64,000 nucleotides of DNA from Chelativorans sp. (GTDB lineage: Bacteria > Pseudomonadota > Alphaproteobacteria > Rhizobiales > Rhizobiaceae). Each line of letters begins with the position of its first letter. The first letter of the stretch is position 1. Shown here piece after piece: positions 41,501-50,052 of this stretch. The DNA is taken from positions 84,087 through 148,086 of the forward strand of contig NZ_JAPSLH010000007.1 of assembly GCF_031180965.1 (NCBI RefSeq), given 5' to 3'. A program made the position numbers and the translations under genes. The notes under the pieces were generated by a model. That model had not been told where the DNA came from. It did no database searches and saw nothing but the letters and a program-made list of their open reading frames with translations.

Positions 41501-41555
41501 TGGCAGCCAACGAGGTTTCGAGCGGCGGCGCGCCGTCCGTGGTCTCTTCTGCCAT
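38538..41555 (-). CDS. glnE: Bifunctional glutamine-synthetase adenylyltransferase/deadenylylase
   Basis: The 1005-residue GlnE controls glutamine synthetase by adding or removing AMP in response to PII and glutamine. It has two nucleotidyltransferase domains. The first has GKLGARELNYSSDIDLIVL (about 214-232), and the second GKLGSRELTAGSDVDLILLYD (about 700-720); each is followed by a helical regulatory domain. Both Asp-x-Asp pairs are intact. The length is standard. It lies immediately downstream of the two-component kinase gene (18 bases) on the same strand, so it is probably read from the same transcript as that signalling pair. Confidence 0.95.
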   Translation of the reverse strand: MAEETTDGAPPLETSLAAMADDQPLNGADGAAWFGMPMRKLVPLDAAHAREELASLGKVAGERDCPQLAALLSEGGPLADFLGAVFDLSPYLRDCARRAPQNLEALFGEGLQARLDRLNSEIGAAGLAEGASEASVMKALRRLKREAHFLIALGSLAGEANAARTVSRLSFLAEACIRSAADFLLRDADRQGKLRLPDASEPAKGSGWILLAMGKLGARELNYSSDIDLIVLIDPAAPAIVEPLEAVDLFVRLTRRLVRILQDRTEDGYVFRTDLRLRPDPGSTPLALPVEAALNYYEGRGQNWERAAMIKARPIAGDLEAGTRFLGELQPYVWRKYLDYAAIADVHSIKRQIHAHKGHGEIAVLGHNVKLGRGGIREIEFFVQTQQLIAGGRFPELRGRETAAMLEKLAERGWITAEAGEELTAQYWFLREVENAVQMVADEQTHLLPESAEDLERIARLLGYPGGEAFAGAFRQALHTVERHYAALFETAPQLSRGVGNLVFTGDVDDPGTLNTLSELGFERPSDICRVIRGWHFGRYRVTQSAEARERLTELAPALLETFGRTQRADEALLRFDEFLSGLPSGIQLFSLLQSNPRLLNLLATIMGTAPRLAAIITRRPHVFDGLLDPALLSELPNRAYLSERLETFLSGARAFEDQLDRLRIFAAEQKFLIGIRLLTGSIDASRAGKAFSDLADLTIGAAFEAVQEEFARSHGRVTGGHAAILGMGKLGSRELTAGSDVDLILLYDHAPDAEESDGGKPLAPSHYYARLTQRLIAAVSAPTAEGVLYELDLRLRPSGNKGPVATHIDSFRKYQRTEAWTWEHMALTRARPVAGDASLAEEAREEVQAIISMPRDRAKLGRDAVEMRDLLEQEKPARDIWDLKLVKGGIIDLEFIAQVASLSGQCLADPRPTGTGEILAALAPDFADAQMREELVEAHRLYMMLTQIVRLCLTGPLDPQDVPPGLADILLRSVDLPDLTVLEAHLADTARRVRGHFDRLLRKG

Positions 41556-41573
41556 TAGCCATACTGCTCGCCA

Positions 41574-42980
41574 TCACCCATTCTTGCCCGTGGGGAAGAC
41601 CATCGCAACCGTGAGACCGCCGCCCTCCCCGGAAAGTTCCAGCCGTCCGCCGTGGAATGTCATCACGGCCTTGGCGAGGCTTAAACCCAAGCCGGAGCCC
41701 GGCTGGCTGCGGCTTGCTTCGAGCCGCACGAAGCGCTCGGTCGCGCGTTCCCGGTCTTCTTCCGGTATTCCCGGCCCGTTGTCGCGCACGCCGAGCCGCA
41801 CCGCCTGAGCCTCCCAGCGCAGGAAGACCACGACGGAAGGCTTATCGCCGAAGCCGGCCGAATATTTCATGGCGTTGTCGACGATATTCGACAGGGCCTG
41901 GCCAATGAGCTCGCGATTTCCCTCCACCTGCACGGTCTCGGTCGCTTGGGCGCGCAGGTCCACTCCCATCTGCTCCGCCACCGGCTCATAGAGCTCCACC
42001 ACATCGGCGACGATGGCGGCGAGATCGACCTGCGCCGTGCTCTCGGCCGAATAGCCGGCCTCGAGCCGCGAGATCATCAGGATGGCGTTGAAGGTGCGGA
42101 TGAGCTGGTCGGACTCGGCGATGGTCTGCTCCAGCGCCTCGCGGGCCGCGGCCGGCCCCGCATTGCCGTTCAGGGCCGCTTCGGCGCGGTTGCGCAGGCG
42201 CGTCAGCGGCGTCTTCAGATCATGGGCTATGTTGGCGGAGACCTGCTTCAGCCCCTCATTCAGCGCGGCGATGCGGTCGAGCATTGCGTTGAGGTTTTCC
42301 GAAAGCCGGTCGAATTCGTCGCCGGCTCCGGTGACGGGAAGCCGGCGCGACAGGTCGCCTCCCATGATCTGACGGCTTGCCTCCGAAACGCTGTCGATGC
42401 GCCGCAACGCGTGGCGGCCGACAAAGAACCAGATCAGAAGCGCGCCGAGCCCCATCATGCCCAGGGCGGCGGCGAGCGCACGCCGGATGACCCGGCGAAA
42501 CTGCTCCGGCTCGCCGAGATCGCGGCCGACGAGCAGGATCATCTGGTTGGGCAGGCGGATCACCTGCGCCACCGCCGTGTGATCGCTGTCGCTGCGCATG
42601 GCGCCGCGTTCGCCGTAGCGGCGGTAGAAGAAGGGGCGCTCGGTCCACCCCGGCTCGTCGAGGGCGCCGGGCTGGATGCTCTCCACATTTCCCGACAGGA
42701 TGAGGCCGTTCGGATCGGCGATGAGATAGAGGTTGGCGCCCGGCTGGCGCGCCCTGATCTCCACCAGGCGCACGAGGCCGGGCAGGCCGGCGCGCTGATA
42801 GGCCCGCGCCAGGTCGGAGACCTCCTCGACGATGGCGTCCTGGGTCTGCGCCGTCAGCATGCGGGCGGAGAGCGAGCTGACATAGATCACCAGCACGACC
42901 GCGCAGGCGGCAAACAATACCAGATAAAGCGCGGAAAGCCGCGCGGCCGTCGTCTTCATGATGGCCGGGAGAGCGGCCAT
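41574..42980 (-). CDS. Sensor histidine kinase of OmpR-type pair
   Basis: This 468-residue kinase has two membrane helices (about 12-34 and 167-187) around a periplasmic sensor. A HAMP domain (about 188-242) follows, then HisKA with His253 in SANIAHDLKTPLTRLRNR and HATPase motifs NIVDNAMKYS, DNGPGIPEEDRE and GSGLGLSLAKAVM. It belongs to the EnvZ/BaeS-like class. The start is one base after the stop of the regulator gene, so the two are co-translated. Downstream it leads into glnE. In rhizobia this pair sits between degP and glnE; no ligand is known to me. Confidence 0.9.
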   Translation of the reverse strand: MAALPAIMKTTAARLSALYLVLFAACAVVLVIYVSSLSARMLTAQTQDAIVEEVSDLARAYQRAGLPGLVRLVEIRARQPGANLYLIADPNGLILSGNVESIQPGALDEPGWTERPFFYRRYGERGAMRSDSDHTAVAQVIRLPNQMILLVGRDLGEPEQFRRVIRRALAAALGMMGLGALLIWFFVGRHALRRIDSVSEASRQIMGGDLSRRLPVTGAGDEFDRLSENLNAMLDRIAALNEGLKQVSANIAHDLKTPLTRLRNRAEAALNGNAGPAAAREALEQTIAESDQLIRTFNAILMISRLEAGYSAESTAQVDLAAIVADVVELYEPVAEQMGVDLRAQATETVQVEGNRELIGQALSNIVDNAMKYSAGFGDKPSVVVFLRWEAQAVRLGVRDNGPGIPEEDRERATERFVRLEASRSQPGSGLGLSLAKAVMTFHGGRLELSGEGGGLTVAMVFPTGKNG

Positions 42981-43655
42981 TCAGTCGGCCCGGAGCATAT
43001 AGCCCGCGCCGCGCACTGTATGGAGGATGGGTTTTTCGAAACCCTTCTCGATCTTCCCCCGCAGGCGCGAGATGTGCACGTCGATCACATTGGTCTGAGG
43101 GTCGAAGTGATAGTCCCAGACATTTTCCAGAAGCATGGTGCGCGTGACCACCTGCCCGGCATGGCGCATCAGATATTCGAGAAGGCGGAATTCGCGCGGC
43201 TGAAGCGTGATCTCCTGGCCGCCGCGCCGCACGGTGTGCGAAAGACGGTCGAGCTCAAGGTCGCCCACCCTGTAGACCGTCTCCACGTCGCGCGCGCCGG
43301 CGCGGCGCTTCAGCACCTCGACACGCGCGAGAAGCTCCGAAAACGCGTAGGGCTTGGTCAGGTAGTCATCGCCGCCGGCGCGAAGGCCCGTCACGCGGTC
43401 GTCCACTTCGCCCAGCGCGGAGAGGATCAGCGCCGGCGTGGTGTTCCCCTTGGCCCGGAGGCCGGCAATCACCGACAGGCCGTCGCGGCGCGGCAGCATG
43501 CGGTCGATCACGAATACGTCGTAGTTCCCGTTGTCGGCGAGCGCGAAACCGGCGTCTCCGTCGGCGGCGAGATCGGCCGTATGCCCGGCCTCGGAAAAGG
43601 CTTTCTTGAGAAAGCTCGCCGCCTCGCGATCGTCTTCTATGATCAGAATCTTCAT
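42981..43655 (-). CDS. OmpR/PhoB-family response regulator
   Basis: The 224-residue response regulator has a receiver domain (1-115) with Asp51 as phospho-acceptor (VIDRMLPRRDG), acidic pair Glu7/Asp8 and Lys in LTKPYAF. The winged-helix DNA-binding domain is about 125-222 (PREFRLLEYLMRHAGQVVTR, VDVHISRLRGKIE). It is transcribed with the kinase directly downstream. The degP gene lies upstream on the same strand (111-base gap), making an envelope-stress role plausible. Direct regulation of degP cannot be read from the sequence. Confidence 0.93.
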   Translation of the reverse strand: MKILIIEDDREAASFLKKAFSEAGHTADLAADGDAGFALADNGNYDVFVIDRMLPRRDGLSVIAGLRAKGNTTPALILSALGEVDDRVTGLRAGGDDYLTKPYAFSELLARVEVLKRRAGARDVETVYRVGDLELDRLSHTVRRGGQEITLQPREFRLLEYLMRHAGQVVTRTMLLENVWDYHFDPQTNVIDVHISRLRGKIEKGFEKPILHTVRGAGYMLRAD

Positions 43656-43766
43656 GGCGCCCGACTATACACTAACTGCCGCGCATCCCGGCCGCCCATG
43701 TGAAAGCGGCGGCGGGTTCGCCCCGCCACCGCCGCCGGAAAGCGTCCGTGGGTCCGCGCCCGCGGC

Positions 43767-45281
43767 TCAGCCGATCGGCAGAGCGACGAAGCGGTTCGCG
43801 TCGTCGCGGACGACCTGCAGGAGAACCGCGCCGCGGCCCGCCTCGCCCGCAGCCTCCACCGCTGCCGACAGATCCTCGGCCGACTTCACCGGCCTGGAGT
43901 TGACGGCGCGGATGACGTCGCCGGGCATGATGCCATTGTCCTCCGCCGCGCTGCCAGGCTCGACATTGGTGACGACAAGCCCGTTGCCGTCATCGGACGG
44001 GGTGACGGTCATGCCGAAGCTCGTGGTCTCGGCCTGCCCATCGCTTCGCCTCTCGGGCGCGGCGGAAGCCACCTGGTCCGTGTCGGGCATCTCGGCCACC
44101 TTGACGGTGATCTCCTGGGACTTGCCGTCGCGCCACACCGTCACGTTGATGTTCTTGCCGATGTCCTGCTCCGCGACGATGCGCGCAAGCTCGCGCGGCG
44201 AGGCGACCGGCTTGCCGTCGAGCGCGATCACGACGTCGCCGGCCTGAATGCCGGCCTCTGCGGCGGGCTGGCCTTCCTGGGGCTCGACGATGAGGGCGCC
44301 CTTCTGATCCTTCAGACCGAGGGACTCGGCGATCTCCGGGGTCACCTCCTGGATCTGCACGCCGATATAGCCGCGCTCCACCGTGCCGTCGTCGATGAGG
44401 TCCTCCACAACGGTCTTCGCCAGGGAGGCGGGGATCGCGAAGGCGATGCCGACATTGCCGCCGGAAGGAGAGAAGATGGCGGTGTTCACGCCGACCACCT
44501 CGCCGGCTAGGTTGAAGGTCGGGCCGCCCGAATTGCCCTGGTTGACCGCGGCGTCGATCTGCAGGAAGTCGTCATAGGTGCCCGCGCCGATATAGCGCCC
44601 GCGCGCCGAGACGATGCCCGCGGTCACCGTGCCGCCGAGGCCGAAGGGGTTGCCAACAGCCACCACCCAGTCGCCGACGCGCACGCTGTCGTCGCTGCCG
44701 AAGCTCACATAGGTGAACTCGCGGTCGGCATCGACCTTCAGCACGGCAAGGTCGGTGCGCGGGTCCTTGCCGACCAGATCGGCCTTGAGTTCGGTGCCGT
44801 CATCAAGCACGACCGTGTACTCGCTGCCGCCCTCGACCACGTGATTGTTGGTGACGAGATAGCCGTCGTCGGAGATGAAGAAGCCGGAGCCCTGAGAGAT
44901 CGGCCGCGGGCGCTGGGGCGCGCGCTCACCGCGCGGAGCCCCGCTCCGGGGCCCCTGGAACTCGTCGAAGAAGCGCCGCAGCGGGTGGTTCTCAGGCAGA
45001 TTCTCGAAGCCCGGCATGTCAAAGAAAGGCGTCGCCACCGTGCCCGCCGCTGGCGCATCGCCGCTCACGCGCACGCTGACCACGGCGGGCGTGACCGCCT
45101 GCACCACATCGGCAAAGCTCGGCGCCTGGACCGGCCGCTCGAGCTTGACGGGTTCGGCAAAGACCGGAACCGTTCCGGTGCTGACGGCGCCGAAGCCGAT
45201 CGCGCCCGCGATCGCCACCGACGCCACGGCGGCAGCGAGCCGGGTGCGTGTCTTTGAAGTTACCTTGTTGCCTGCATTCAT
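43767..45281 (-). CDS. degP: Periplasmic serine protease DegP/Do family
   Basis: This 504-residue Do-type protease and chaperone starts at the ATG at 45281 after AAGAGGAG. A signal/anchor region (about 13-43) leads to the trypsin-like domain with His147 (VTNNHVVEGG), Asp177 (PRTDLAVLKV) and Ser251 (VNQGNSGGPTF). PDZ1 (about 305-390) and PDZ2 (about 430-500) follow. The Q-linker contains an Arg/Pro-rich stretch. It degrades or refolds misfolded envelope proteins. It follows the cytochrome c maturation operon on the same strand with about 140 bases between, the arrangement known from rhizobial cycHJKL-degP loci. Confidence 0.94.
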   Translation of the reverse strand: MNAGNKVTSKTRTRLAAAVASVAIAGAIGFGAVSTGTVPVFAEPVKLERPVQAPSFADVVQAVTPAVVSVRVSGDAPAAGTVATPFFDMPGFENLPENHPLRRFFDEFQGPRSGAPRGERAPQRPRPISQGSGFFISDDGYLVTNNHVVEGGSEYTVVLDDGTELKADLVGKDPRTDLAVLKVDADREFTYVSFGSDDSVRVGDWVVAVGNPFGLGGTVTAGIVSARGRYIGAGTYDDFLQIDAAVNQGNSGGPTFNLAGEVVGVNTAIFSPSGGNVGIAFAIPASLAKTVVEDLIDDGTVERGYIGVQIQEVTPEIAESLGLKDQKGALIVEPQEGQPAAEAGIQAGDVVIALDGKPVASPRELARIVAEQDIGKNINVTVWRDGKSQEITVKVAEMPDTDQVASAAPERRSDGQAETTSFGMTVTPSDDGNGLVVTNVEPGSAAEDNGIMPGDVIRAVNSRPVKSAEDLSAAVEAAGEAGRGAVLLQVVRDDANRFVALPIG

Positions 45282-45418
45282 GGCGATATCAGCTCCTCTT
45301 GGCTGGCAAATCCTATCGAGCCTTGCAGCTCCGCTGTGCATCAGATAGGACCGGGCACCTTACGATGCCATTTCCGCGGCATGAAACTTTCGTAATGTTG
45401 TCAGTGCCGGCTCGGAGC

Positions 45419-45886
45419 CTATTCGTTCCGCTCCAGCACCTTGCGTAGCGCCGCTTCCTCTTCCGCCGAAAGTCCGGCTGTGGCTTTGCCGCCGCGCCTG
45501 CGGAAGGCGAGAAAGGCGAGAATGCCTCCGCCCAGAAGGAAGAGGGCCGGAGTCGCCCAGAGCACCGCGTTGCGCGGACTGAAGCGTGGCTTCAGCAGCA
45601 CGAACTCCCCGTAGCGGGAAACGACATAGTCCAGCACCTCCGCGTCGCTGTCGCCGGCCTCGATGCGTTCGCGCACCAGGACGCGCAGGTCGCGCGCAAG
45701 CTCCGCGTCGGAATCGTCGATGGACTGGTTCTGGCAGACCATGCACCGCAGCTCGGCGGACAGGTCCCGCGCCCGCGCCTCGAGGGCGGGATCGGCGAGC
45801 ATCTCATCCGGCTGAACGGCGACGGCAGGGCCGCAGAGGGCCAGGAGGAGGCCGACGGCAGCCAGTCCTGCCCCAGCCCTCTTCAT
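45419..45886 (-). CDS. ccmH: Cytochrome c maturation protein CcmH (CycL)
   Basis: The 155-residue CcmH has an N-terminal signal ([20 protein letters not shown]). The redox motif [14 protein letters not shown] (Cys48, Cys51) reduces apocytochrome thiols before haem attachment. A C-terminal membrane helix (about 109-128) carries a soluble tail. The ATG at 45886 overlaps the stop of ccmF (ATGA type). It is the last gene of the ccmI-E-F-H operon and is of normal length for the alphaproteobacterial, non-fused form. Confidence 0.94.
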   Translation of the reverse strand: MKRAGAGLAAVGLLLALCGPAVAVQPDEMLADPALEARARDLSAELRCMVCQNQSIDDSDAELARDLRVLVRERIEAGDSDAEVLDYVVSRYGEFVLLKPRFSPRNAVLWATPALFLLGGGILAFLAFRRRGGKATAGLSAEEEAALRKVLERNE

Positions 45887-47868
45887 GCCCCCTCGCCCGC
45901 GGCCGCCACCGCCAGCTTGCGCCTTGCCGGAACACCGACGCGCAGCCTGCGGTCGAACAGCGAAACCGCCCCGCCGACCATCATGACCAGTGCGCCCAGC
46001 CAGATGAGGGTGACCAGCGGCTTCCACCAGATGCGCACGACGAGGCCGCTCGCCGTCTCGTCGCCGATCGAGACATAGAGCTGGCTCAGCCCGAACGTCC
46101 TGATCCCTGCTTCGGTGGTGGGCATGCCCCGCGCGGCGTAAAACCGCTTGGACGAGACGATCTCGCCCAGAGATGCCCCGCCTTCGCCTGTCACGGCGAA
46201 CACAGCGCGGTCCTCGGTGTAGTTGGGGCCGGTGAAGGGCCGAAGATTCTCGAAAGTCAGCGAATAACCGCCGATCTCGGCGACCTGGCCCGGCCGCATG
46301 GTCAGGATGCTTTCGGCTTCCAGCGTCGTCACGGCGACGACGCCGAGCGCCGTCAGGCCGAGGCCAGCATGTGCCAGCGCGGTGCCGAACATGGACAGCG
46401 GAAGGCCGGCAAGCCTGCCGAGGGCGACAGAGGGCGGGACCTTGCCGATGCCGATCTTCAAACAAAGATCCGTCAGCGCGCCGAAGATGAGCCACAGACC
46501 GAGCGCAAGCCCGAGGGCCGCGAAAGCCGAGGCGCGGTCCATGAGAAAATAGCTGACGATCCCGCTCAGCGCCGCCGCAGCAAAGGCGATCTGCAGCCGC
46601 TGCGCAGCCGCCAGAAGGTCGCCGCGCTTCCAGGCAAGCAGCGGCCCGAACGGGACGGCCACCAGCAAGGGCAGGAAGAGCGGGACGAAAGTGAGGTTGA
46701 AGAAGGGCGCGCCGACGGAGATCTTTTCCCCCGTGAGCGCCTCGATGAGCAGCGGATAGAGCGTGCCCACCAGGACCGTCGCTGCCGCGGTGGTCAGGAG
46801 CAGGTTGTTGAGGACGAGTGCGCCTTCCCGCGAAATCGGGTGGAACAGCCCGCCGGGCGCAAGCGCGGCCGCGCGCACCGCGAAGAGCGCAAGCGCCCCG
46901 CCGATGAAGAAGACGAGGATCGCCAGGATGAAGACGCCGCGGGTCGGATCGCTGGCGAATGTGTGGACGGAGGTGAGCACGCCCGAGCGCACCAGAAAGG
47001 TGCCGAGCAGCGAAAGCGAGAAGGTGAGTATGGCGAGCAGCACCGTCCAGATCTTCAGCGCCGACCGCTTCTCCATCACGATGGCCGAGTGGAGCAGCGC
47101 CGTGCCGGAGAGCCAGGGCAGGAAGGAGGCGTTCTCCACCGGGTCCCAAAACCAGAAGCCGCCCCAGCCGAGCTCGTAATAGGCCCAGTAGGAACCCATG
47201 GCGATGCCGCCGGTGAGAAATGCCCAGGCTGCGAGCGTCCAAGGCCGCACCCAGCGCGCCCACGCCGCATCGATGCGCCCTTCGATCAGGGCCGCAACGG
47301 CAAAGGAGAAGGAGATGGAGAAGCCGACATAGCCGAGGTAGAGCAGCGGCGGGTGGATGGCGAGGCCGATATCCTGCAGGATCGGGTTGAGGTCGCGCCC
47401 CTCGATCGGCGCGGGCTGCAGGCGGTTGAACGGATTGGACGTGAAGAGGATGAAAAGGAGAAAGGCGCTGGCGATGAGCCCCTGCACGGCCAGCACATTG
47501 GCCTTGAGCGTCGGCGGCAGGTTGCGGCCGAAGGCGGCGACCAGCGCGCCGAACAGCGCCAGGATGAGCACCCAGAGCAGCATCGAGCCTTCGTGATTGC
47601 CCCAGGCGCCGGTGATCTTGAAGAGAAGCGGCTTGGCAGAGTGGGAATTCTCCCAGACATTCAAGACGGAAAAGTCTGACTGGACATAGGCGAGCACGAG
47701 CGCCGCGAAGGCGGCCGCGACCAAGGCAAAGCCGGTGATGGCCACCGGCTCGCCGACACGCATCAGGGGAAGGCTCCCGATGCGCGCGCCCATGAGCGGC
47801 GCAGCGGACTGCACCAGCGCCAGCGCGAGCGCCAGCACCAGGGCGAAATGGCCGAGTTCGACGCTCAC
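45883..47868 (-). CDS. ccmF: Haem lyase subunit CcmF (CycK)
   Basis: The 661-residue polytopic membrane protein transfers haem from CcmE to apocytochrome c. The WWD-type tryptophan-rich motif is [19 protein letters not shown], with conserved His in periplasmic loops ([20 protein letters not shown]). About 15 membrane helices are evident. The best start is GTG at 47868 ([12 protein letters not shown]), ten bases after the ccmE stop and preceded by GGGAGCGGAT; an ATG further upstream would overlap ccmE. It overlaps ccmH by four bases. Confidence 0.94.
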   Translation of the reverse strand: MSVELGHFALVLALALALVQSAAPLMGARIGSLPLMRVGEPVAITGFALVAAAFAALVLAYVQSDFSVLNVWENSHSAKPLLFKITGAWGNHEGSMLLWVLILALFGALVAAFGRNLPPTLKANVLAVQGLIASAFLLFILFTSNPFNRLQPAPIEGRDLNPILQDIGLAIHPPLLYLGYVGFSISFSFAVAALIEGRIDAAWARWVRPWTLAAWAFLTGGIAMGSYWAYYELGWGGFWFWDPVENASFLPWLSGTALLHSAIVMEKRSALKIWTVLLAILTFSLSLLGTFLVRSGVLTSVHTFASDPTRGVFILAILVFFIGGALALFAVRAAALAPGGLFHPISREGALVLNNLLLTTAAATVLVGTLYPLLIEALTGEKISVGAPFFNLTFVPLFLPLLVAVPFGPLLAWKRGDLLAAAQRLQIAFAAAALSGIVSYFLMDRASAFAALGLALGLWLIFGALTDLCLKIGIGKVPPSVALGRLAGLPLSMFGTALAHAGLGLTALGVVAVTTLEAESILTMRPGQVAEIGGYSLTFENLRPFTGPNYTEDRAVFAVTGEGGASLGEIVSSKRFYAARGMPTTEAGIRTFGLSQLYVSIGDETASGLVVRIWWKPLVTLIWLGALVMMVGGAVSLFDRRLRVGVPARRKLAVAAAGEGA

Positions 47869-47878
47869 ATCCGCTCCC

Positions 47879-48313
47879 TCACTGCTCCTGCCACACACCC
47901 TCCTCCTTCAGCCTTTCGGCCACCTCGCGCGGCATATAGGTCTCGTCGTGCTTTGCGAGCACCGTGTCCGCCACGAATACCCCGTCCGATCCCAGCGTTC
48001 CTTCGGTGACCACCCCCTGCTCCTCGCGGAAGAGGTCCGGCAGGATGCCTTGATAGACCACCTCGACCTCGTTTTCGCTGTCCGCGACCACGAAGCGGAC
48101 GCGGGTCCCCTCGCCGCGCTTGATGGAACCGGGCTGGACGAGGCCGCCGAGACGGATGCGCTCGCCCGCCGCGGCATGCTGCGAGAGAAGGTCGGCCGGC
48201 ATGTAGAAATAGGAGGTCTGCTGTCCCAGCGCATAGAAGGTCAGGCCCGCCGCCAGGGCGAGAAAGCCCATCCCCGTGCCGATGATGGCCAGCCGCTTCT
48301 GCTTGCGCGTCAT
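47879..48313 (-). CDS. ccmE: Haem chaperone CcmE (CycJ)
   Basis: The 144-residue CcmE has one N-terminal membrane anchor (about 8-29) and a periplasmic OB-fold domain. The haem-binding motif is [10 protein letters not shown], with covalently haem-binding His122 and Tyr126. [15 protein letters not shown] is the conserved start of the domain. It shuttles haem from CcmC to CcmF. It lies three bases after ccmI in the operon and ten bases before ccmF. Confidence 0.95.
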   Translation of the reverse strand: MTRKQKRLAIIGTGMGFLALAAGLTFYALGQQTSYFYMPADLLSQHAAAGERIRLGGLVQPGSIKRGEGTRVRFVVADSENEVEVVYQGILPDLFREEQGVVTEGTLGSDGVFVADTVLAKHDETYMPREVAERLKEEGVWQEQ

Positions 48314-48316
48314 GGC

Positions 48317-49456
48317 CTACCTCACCGCCGTGATGCCGAGCGTGCCGGCAAACTCGGTGAGCGCCTGCCCTTCGGCGCTTTCGGCGCCCAGCGCCGCGAG
48401 CGCTCGCCCCAGGGCATCGGCAGCCTCGCCCCTCCTGCCCAGGACCACATAGGAGCGCAGCAGCCTGCGCCAGCCTTCCGGATCGGCCGGGTTGTCGCGC
48501 AGTTTTGCATCGAGGCTGGCAACCATGCCTTCTATCATCTCCTGGCGCGCCTCGGGCTCCATGTTCCCGGCGGCAGCGATATCTTCCTGCGATGGCCCGG
48601 CCGCACCGGCTCCGGCTCTTTGCTGCTGCGCTGCCGCCAGATTCGCAAGCGCCTGGCCGGCGACGCCTTTCCAGGGGGAATCGTCGGGAAGGCTCTCCGA
48701 CATCTCCTGCCAGATCGCGCGCGCCTCCTCGTGTCTGCCTTCCTGCGCCCGCGCCATCGCGGTGTAAAAGCGCGCGCGGGAATTGGCCTTGTCCAGATCC
48801 ATGGCGCGCCGGAACGCCGCTTCCGCATCGGCGGTCACCACGCCCCCGCTCTGCCCTACCATCGCCTCGCCAAGTCCCGCCTCCCTGTCGGCCGTAGCGC
48901 CCGCGAGGGCGATGGTACGGCGGTAGGCGGCGATCGCATCACCATAGCGTCCGAGCCGCGCATAGACCGGCGCCAGCACTTCCCAGCCGCGTGCGTCCTC
49001 GGGATTATCGGCCAGATGGGCTTCCGTGCGCGCGATCAGCTCGTCGAGCGAGGCGCCGGAGGGGTCCTGCTGCAGCCGGGCTTGGAGCGGCAGGGTCGGC
49101 AGGCCCGGTGAGCCGAGCATCGCGTAAAGGCCCCAGCTGACCACCGGCACGGCGAGAACGGCGGCCATGGCGATCGCGCCCGCCAGCTTCGCGTGCTGGG
49201 GCGCTGCGCCGCTTTTTTCTTGCGCCTTAGTCAGCCGCAGGATTTTCCGGCCGATCTCCGCGCGCGCCTCGGCGGCGTCGGATTCGGAGATGAGGCCGCG
49301 GCGGACCTCCTCGTCCAACTCGCGCAGCTGATCGCGATAGACGGCGATATCATGCTCGCCTGCGGCCGCATCCTTGTCGGCCTTGCGTAGGAAAGGCTTC
49401 ATCACCGCAAGCGACGCGGCAAGCGTCAGGAGTGCTGCGAGGAGCCAGAAAAACAT
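48317..49456 (-). CDS. ccmI: Cytochrome c maturation protein CcmI (CycH)
   Basis: The 379-residue CcmI starts with a membrane helix (MFFWLLAALLTLAASLAVM), then DIAVYRDQLRELDEEVRRGL, the hallmark CycH opening. A second helix (about 92-113) is followed by a TPR-bearing periplasmic domain (ARGWEVLAPVYARLGRYGDA, WRRLLRSYVVLGRRGEA). It delivers apocytochromes to CcmF/H by holding their C-termini. It is the first gene of the cycHJKL operon, as in rhizobia. An upstream lipoprotein gene, about 80 bases away, reads the same way and may or may not be in the transcript. Confidence 0.93.
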   Translation of the reverse strand: MFFWLLAALLTLAASLAVMKPFLRKADKDAAAGEHDIAVYRDQLRELDEEVRRGLISESDAAEARAEIGRKILRLTKAQEKSGAAPQHAKLAGAIAMAAVLAVPVVSWGLYAMLGSPGLPTLPLQARLQQDPSGASLDELIARTEAHLADNPEDARGWEVLAPVYARLGRYGDAIAAYRRTIALAGATADREAGLGEAMVGQSGGVVTADAEAAFRRAMDLDKANSRARFYTAMARAQEGRHEEARAIWQEMSESLPDDSPWKGVAGQALANLAAAQQQRAGAGAAGPSQEDIAAAGNMEPEARQEMIEGMVASLDAKLRDNPADPEGWRRLLRSYVVLGRRGEAADALGRALAALGAESAEGQALTEFAGTLGITAVR

Positions 49457-49534
49457 GGGTCTTCAATATCCATTCCGGCCGCGGGTGCCAACTCCCGAGC
49501 GCTGCGTCCTTTTGGCGGGGCCCGCCGCCGGCGG

Positions 49535-49966
49535 TCAGTCGAGCAGCGTCCAGCTTCCGTCGGCATTGCGGCATGCCGTGCCGCGCGCCGTGCGGGTCGT
49601 TCCGCCAGCGATGACGGAATGGGAATAGGGGCGGCAATCCTGCGAGCCGACTCGGTAAGGCTGCGCCGCCGTGACGGTGCCGCTGCGCCCGTTTCCTCCG
49701 CCCTGCCAGGTCACCGGCTGGCCGGCCGGCGCCGTTTCGAGGGCGCGATACTCCGCATCGATCGCCGCCAGGCGCTCGCGCCGGCCAAGATCGGCGCCAA
49801 GCTCGCGCATGATCAGCCCCCCGCCGGTGATCCCGCCGATGGCGGGCTGCGGAGTTTGATTCGGCGAGGGCCTTGCCGCCACGTCGACGGACCGCGGCAA
49901 ACCATCGGCGGCGCAGCCGGCAAGCGCCAGCGCCGCCCCCATAACGGCAATCGCCAGAATCTTCAT
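49535..49966 (-). CDS. Lipoprotein, surface-antigen (17-kDa-like) family
   Basis: The 143-residue protein starts at the ATG at 49966. A lipobox (ALALAGC, Cys18) marks it as an outer-membrane or periplasmic lipoprotein. The mature part has a glycine-zipper-like hint (GGITGGGL) and a C-terminal region GSQDCRPYSHSVIAGG with RGTACRNADGSW, typical of RT0821/Lpp0805-type surface proteins. Its two Cys probably pair. It lies between ccmI and feuQ on the same strand; the feuQ stop (50053) is about 85 bases upstream. Structural envelope role inferred. Confidence 0.75.
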   Translation of the reverse strand: MKILAIAVMGAALALAGCAADGLPRSVDVAARPSPNQTPQPAIGGITGGGLIMRELGADLGRRERLAAIDAEYRALETAPAGQPVTWQGGGNGRSGTVTAAQPYRVGSQDCRPYSHSVIAGGTTRTARGTACRNADGSWTLLD

Positions 49967-50052
49967 TGCTGCTCCAGCCCCTCGCCTAAAGACGCCCGCG
50001 CCTATAGACCATGTTTGACGGAATTTTGTCCACGGGCTGCCGCGGAAAGCTC

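Noticed and set aside
39081..41558. An 825-codon open frame on the plus strand opposite glnE
   Set aside because: It is an antisense shadow produced by GC-rich third positions of glnE. It has no ribosome site and low-complexity Arg/Ala/Gly composition.
45419..47263. One long frame suggesting a fusion that ends in CcmH
   Set aside because: Only the last 155 codons are coding; the upstream part is an out-of-frame reading of ccmF. The ATGA overlap at 45883-45886 shows two separate genes.
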